Positions 8,301 to 9,624 of a stretch of DNA of 9,624 nucleotides are shown here, one piece after another. Source of the DNA: Candidatus Zixiibacteriota bacterium (GTDB taxonomy: Bacteria > Zixibacteria > MSB-5A5 > GN15 > FEB-12). The notes under the pieces are model-generated. The model saw only the letters and a list, made by a program, of their open reading frames with translations, did no database searches and was not told the origin of the DNA. Made by a program: the position numbers and the translations under genes. The DNA is taken from NCBI GenBank assembly GCA_029932795.1, contig JAOZPL010000052.1, positions 1 to 9,624 on the forward strand. The letters are read 5' to 3'. Within the stretch, counting starts at the first letter, position 1; every line of letters starts with the position of its first letter.

Positions 8301-8804
8301 GAACAGGACTTCTGGTCTCCATACCTGCAGAGTTTTAACTTCAACGTCAATCTCACAATGGCAGGACGCCAGTTTCTGTTTGACGATGACTACTCGGCTC
8401 CGGGACTGCAGGCCGACTCCGCCTCTTTATCCGGTATGGGTAGCGGTAACACAGGCACAGGGAGAAAAGGCTGGAACCTGACTGCCAATTACAGCTATCG
8501 TGAGTCAGGACGCGGAGAGCAGTTTACAAAATCCAGCTTTATCCGTTTCAGCCTGGCATTCAATCTGACTCCCCAGACAAGCGTTTCCTATTCTCAGTAT
8601 TACAGCATAAGCGGGAGCCAGACAATTAATAACCAGGTCAATATCGTACGCAAGCTTCACTGTTGGACGGGGAACTTCTTCTGGGTCCCAATCGGCTCCA
8701 ACCGGGGCTGGGGTTTCAAACTCTATGTGACGGCGCTGCCTCAGATCAAAATTGATCAGTCCCAAAACACATTGAGCAGCGGTTACTTCCAGAGCCTAAG
8801 ATAG
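5325..8804 (+). CDS. lptD: LPS-assembly outer-membrane protein LptD (OstA/Imp family), enlarged periplasmic part
   Basis: LptD is the outer-membrane translocon that inserts lipopolysaccharide into the outer leaflet at the end of the Lpt bridge. This protein has 1159 residues, against roughly 780 in E. coli. The N-terminus (1-24) is a signal peptide with hydrophobic core LLGLLILG; cleavage could follow VPA (23) or, less likely, be lipoprotein-type before Cys17 (ILGC). Residues about 30-455 are OstA/LptA-like beta-jellyroll with repeated 'GDxIxYD' turns. The LptD-type end of the periplasmic domain follows: YTTCNADEPHFHFYS (479-493), KPVVFYIGRLPILAVPYYVFP (507-527) and GRHSGFLPF (531-539). From about 545 to the end, alternating aromatic strands form the barrel. 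Cys482 and Cys1113 correspond in place to the interdomain disulfide cysteines of E. coli LptD. A Thr/Asp-rich stretch lies at 757-794. The last strand does not end in the usual aromatic residue (it ends SLR). The ATG at 5325 lies within the AlaX gene, which overlaps it by 8 bases; no strong ribosome binding site is visible, so coupling is likely. Confidence 0.93.
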   Translation: MCNHARQILLGLLILGCGQQVPAQDEPKLILHYADHLEVVPSKTEQTWYAVGSVVFETEGGLIYCDSAVWLRGKRVRLNGSVILDDEDYRLAADSIDYDLLTDEAVARGSYVELWSRQDSLFAVGQHAYHHRGQDFFYMEERPTMYLRYPDTANMIEIIADNISYDGRAERAEARGNVKISSQDLNSSSGCAVMYTRRNVLDLFEHPVARRRKSEISGQLISVTTADKLISRIDVVDSARARFVEPVDSSSELSDQSLLSGRRIIFDFSNGELKRINCYGQAYSWYYPNAVGKTEYIENSVSGDTITFDIEDEKLISVTVIGGAVGEYLDKETRFTDSTYETAVDTVDYRGNKITYAVRDSLITLTQQAHVTSGEVTLDAYLIEFDTKARVINAFSGETVADTTEERDSTLIANLQPNAIPVILRDKHDVLYGDYLEYSIDTEKGRIIQSKSQYQTGFFYGDKLYRQQEEIFYLDEGRYTTCNADEPHFHFYSKHLKLVEGEKLIAKPVVFYIGRLPILAVPYYVFPLKKGRHSGFLPFTLGNIEKGDRYIRNVGYYWAASDYWDWLGALDYYERSHRLNFFNRINYNKRYVFSGNISGNYARETGYSWSTASEMKRTRWSLRGAHNHELSPSFKINASGSVQSDAEYYNDFSANLQDRLNRNVRSQVNFTKRFGRNTALSGKVVHDENLDTESRTDQFPILGLSLPQFRPFGSGRTNEQGNLELRWYNNLVATYRPSLINYSYRKTVDSIKNIIEDTTIVYDTTITFDSATMTADTAITIDTLTTIVSADTLDYRSRKEFTRFNHVLTVSFPLKIARYITFNPSFGYTEDWYKIHETDQSVAAGLDASQAYRAYIYNVGASISTKIYGSIYPNLFGLIGLRQVITPSVSYRFTPQINRNPDVRKYVGGGPGSTSQSQSMNFTLNHIYQAKVKRGEGERNLNLLSVTSSLRYDFERETRKFDNLSTSFQSTLLPKLKFYGSMVHSLYKPGTDEQDFWSPYLQSFNFNVNLTMAGRQFLFDDDYSAPGLQADSASLSGMGSGNTGTGRKGWNLTANYSYRESGRGEQFTKSSFIRFSLAFNLTPQTSVSYSQYYSISGSQTINNQVNIVRKLHCWTGNFFWVPIGSNRGWGFKLYVTALPQIKIDQSQNTLSSGYFQSLR

Positions 8805-8949
8805 TCATTCGGCTACAGGAAAAGCCGCACACAGCCTTGTTTTTCACAGGTTTTAACTATGTTTTTTAGTTGACAGTGTATCCTGACATTCGGTTTTTTT
8901 CATGAAAGTTGAATGCGGAACTAATAACCAACTAGAGGAAGGAACGATT
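8805..8949 (+). other. Intergenic region between lptD and the HU gene
   Basis: This 145-base gap is richer in A+T than its surroundings and contains several T-runs (8840-8844, 8862-8867, 8894-8900). A weak hairpin, CGGCT (8810-8814) with AGCCG (8823-8827) around an 8-base loop, follows the lptD stop, and TTTTT comes 12 bases after it, so it is at best a poor terminator. TTGACA at 8870-8875 matches a -35 hexamer, but no -10-like hexamer stands 15-19 bases downstream. The HU promoter is probably here, though I cannot place it with confidence. Confidence 0.4.
8936..8943 (+). promoter_or_regulatory. Strong Shine-Dalgarno sequence for the HU gene
   Basis: AGGAAGGA ends 6 bases before the ATG at 8950. 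This purine-rich site decides the start: the in-frame ATG at 8902 would add 16 residues that HU proteins do not have and has no such site. It is the best ribosome binding site in the window, in keeping with an abundant nucleoid protein. Confidence 0.85.
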
Positions 8950-9225
8950 ATGACAAAGGAAGAGATGATTGGCATGATGGCCCAAAAATCGGGCATCACC
9001 AAAAGGCAGGCAGCAGCAGCTCTGGAGACATTCATAGGAAATATCACCACCCAGTTGAAAAAGGGAAAAAAGGTGAGCTTTGCAGGGTTCGGTACCTTCT
9101 CGGTCTCACAGCGCAAGGCTCGTAAAGGGCGCAATCCGCAGACCGGTGCAACAATCTCGATTCCGGCTACAAAAGTCCCGGTCTTTAGAGCTGGAAAGAA
9201 TCTGAAACTAGCTATTCGTAAATAG
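8950..9225 (+). CDS. HU-type nucleoid DNA-binding protein
   Basis: This is a small dimeric protein that bends and compacts DNA in the nucleoid. Starting at ATG 8950 it has 91 residues, the standard HU length. The N-terminal helices begin MTKEEMIGMMAQKSGITK. The family signature follows as GFGTFSVSQRKARKGRNP (46-63), with Arg61-Asn62-Pro63 at the tip of the DNA-grasping arm; Pro63 is the intercalating proline. FRAGKNLKLAI (79-89) forms the C-terminal part. The charge is strongly basic. The gene has its own strong ribosome binding site and is closed by an intrinsic terminator, so it is probably a single-gene unit. IHF subunits share the fold, but the arm and length fit HU; the numbered gene symbol cannot be chosen from sequence alone. 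Confidence 0.95.
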   Translation: MTKEEMIGMMAQKSGITKRQAAAALETFIGNITTQLKKGKKVSFAGFGTFSVSQRKARKGRNPQTGATISIPATKVPVFRAGKNLKLAIRK

Positions 9226-9246
9226 GTACTCAGACATGTGACAGTC

Positions 9247-9278
9247 AAGGCAGGGAACCTATACCCTGCCTTTTTTTT
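9247..9278 (+). terminator. Intrinsic terminator after the HU gene
   Basis: GGCAGGG (9249-9255) pairs perfectly with CCCTGCC (9264-9270) around the 8-base loop AACCTATA, followed at once by eight T (9271-9278). Two A at 9247-9248 can extend the stem into the T-run. It begins 21 bases after the HU stop codon. This is a textbook rho-independent terminator and separates HU from ftsK. Confidence 0.93.
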
Positions 9279-9324
9279 CCGGGTTACCGTAACGGGGGCG
9301 GGCTTTCCCGGGGATAGGCAACAT

Positions 9325-9624
9325 ATGATGGCCAGGCGTAAGAAACAGAAATCAAGAGAAACCAGAGCTTGGGCGATTGGTGCCCTGCTCTGTATCCTTG
9401 CTCTGTTGATCCTTATGTCACTTCTCACCCACAACCGTCTTGATGACGCCCGGATAAGGGGAGAGATTGACGGTCACTTGAACCCGATTACGGAAGTTCA
9501 TTACAGGAACCAGGTTGGTTTAATCGGAGCGATGCTGTCGAGCTGGTTGTTGTTCCTGTTCGGCTGGCTGGGCTATTTTTTGCCGGTGGGGTTGATTTTT
9601 ATCGGGTTGCGGTTGTTCTCAACT
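9325..9624 (+). CDS. ftsK: FtsK/SpoIIIE-family DNA translocase, N-terminal membrane domain (truncated by window end)
   Basis: FtsK is a septal DNA pump that clears and aligns the chromosome at division. Only the first 100 codons are present and the frame runs off the right edge, so the motor and gamma domains are not seen. The visible part begins with a very basic cytoplasmic tail (MMARRKKQKSRETR), then a first membrane helix at about 15-34, a short periplasmic segment (about 35-60), and the family motif NQVGLIGAML (62-71). Hydrophobic sequence continues to the edge, with FGWLGYFLPVGLIFIG (79-94) forming the next helices. This pattern of N-x-x-G-x-x-G-A followed by FG-x-x-x-Y-x-x-P is characteristic of the FtsK N-terminus. 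Two adjacent ATG codons (9325, 9328) can start it; AGG at 9316-9318 is the only ribosome binding site candidate. Only 46 bases separate it from the terminator's T-run, so any promoter must be very close. Confidence 0.88.
   Translation, partial: MMARRKKQKSRETRAWAIGALLCILALLILMSLLTHNRLDDARIRGEIDGHLNPITEVHYRNQVGLIGAMLSSWLLFLFGWLGYFLPVGLIFIGLRLFST

Noticed and set aside
8870..8898. TTGACA as the -35 box of an HU promoter
   Set aside because: The hexamer is perfect, but the bases 15-19 positions downstream are T-rich with no A at the key position of a -10 hexamer, and the organism may not use the E. coli-type consensus.
8902..8949. Upstream in-frame ATG as the HU start
   Set aside because: It would add 16 residues absent from HU proteins and lacks a ribosome binding site, whereas ATG 8950 has AGGAAGGA at ideal spacing.
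2271..9225. Deacetylase acting on HU as a bacterial histone-like regulatory pair
   Set aside because: HU acetylation is known in bacteria, but the genes are almost 6 kb apart with unrelated genes between, and nothing in the sequence links this enzyme to HU.
9283..9293. GTTAC-C-GTAAC palindrome between the HU terminator and ftsK
   Set aside because: Five-base arms are too short to call an operator without conservation data, and no partner copy is seen elsewhere in the gap.
8853..9434. Long opposite-strand open frame across the HU gene
   Set aside because: It is antisense to a certain HU gene and to the ftsK start, crosses the HU terminator, and its translation resembles no family; it is a shadow frame.

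Overview
This window reads as ordinary chromosome of a Gram-negative (diderm) bacterium of moderate G+C. The organism makes an outer membrane assembled by the Lpt pathway, because a full-length LptD is present. LptD here is very large, with a long OstA-type periplasmic part. Together with the general gene content, this fits a member of the FCB group or a neighbouring candidate phylum (Zixibacteria-like) better than a proteobacterium. That placement is an inference from protein style, not from a phylogenetic marker. All genes found lie on the + strand. I see no rRNA, tRNA, CRISPR array, insertion sequence or phage gene.

Layout. Positions 1-752 hold the C-terminal part of a zincin-type metallopeptidase homologue (M2/M3-like) whose zinc-binding histidines are replaced. 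A 117-base gap with a 12-bp hairpin follows. Next come a MATE-family multidrug/Na+ antiporter (870-2231) and then a tightly packed set: a class II-like histone-deacetylase-family hydrolase (2271-3206), a fumarylacetoacetate-hydrolase-family enzyme starting inside the previous stop codon (3203-3973), an uncertain small ORF (3915-4145), a long AlaX-type tRNA-Ala editing protein (4142-5332), and LptD (5325-8804), which overlaps the AlaX gene by 8 bases. After a 145-base gap comes an HU-type nucleoid protein (8950-9225) with a strong ribosome binding site and a clean intrinsic terminator. The window ends inside the membrane-spanning N-terminus of FtsK (9325 onward).

How the genes relate. The stop/start overlaps from the deacetylase to LptD suggest one transcript with translational coupling. 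Its contents are mixed: acyl/acetyl hydrolysis, tRNA quality control and LPS export, so I do not infer a single pathway. HU and FtsK are both chromosome-organisation proteins, and the terminator between them implies separate expression.

I did not find an obvious new defence, mobile or biosynthetic system. The observations most worth following are the probable pseudoenzyme at the left edge, the extended repeat-containing periplasmic bridge of LptD with a retained interdomain cysteine pair, its Thr/Asp-rich insertion, and the possible overlapping small gene before the AlaX gene.
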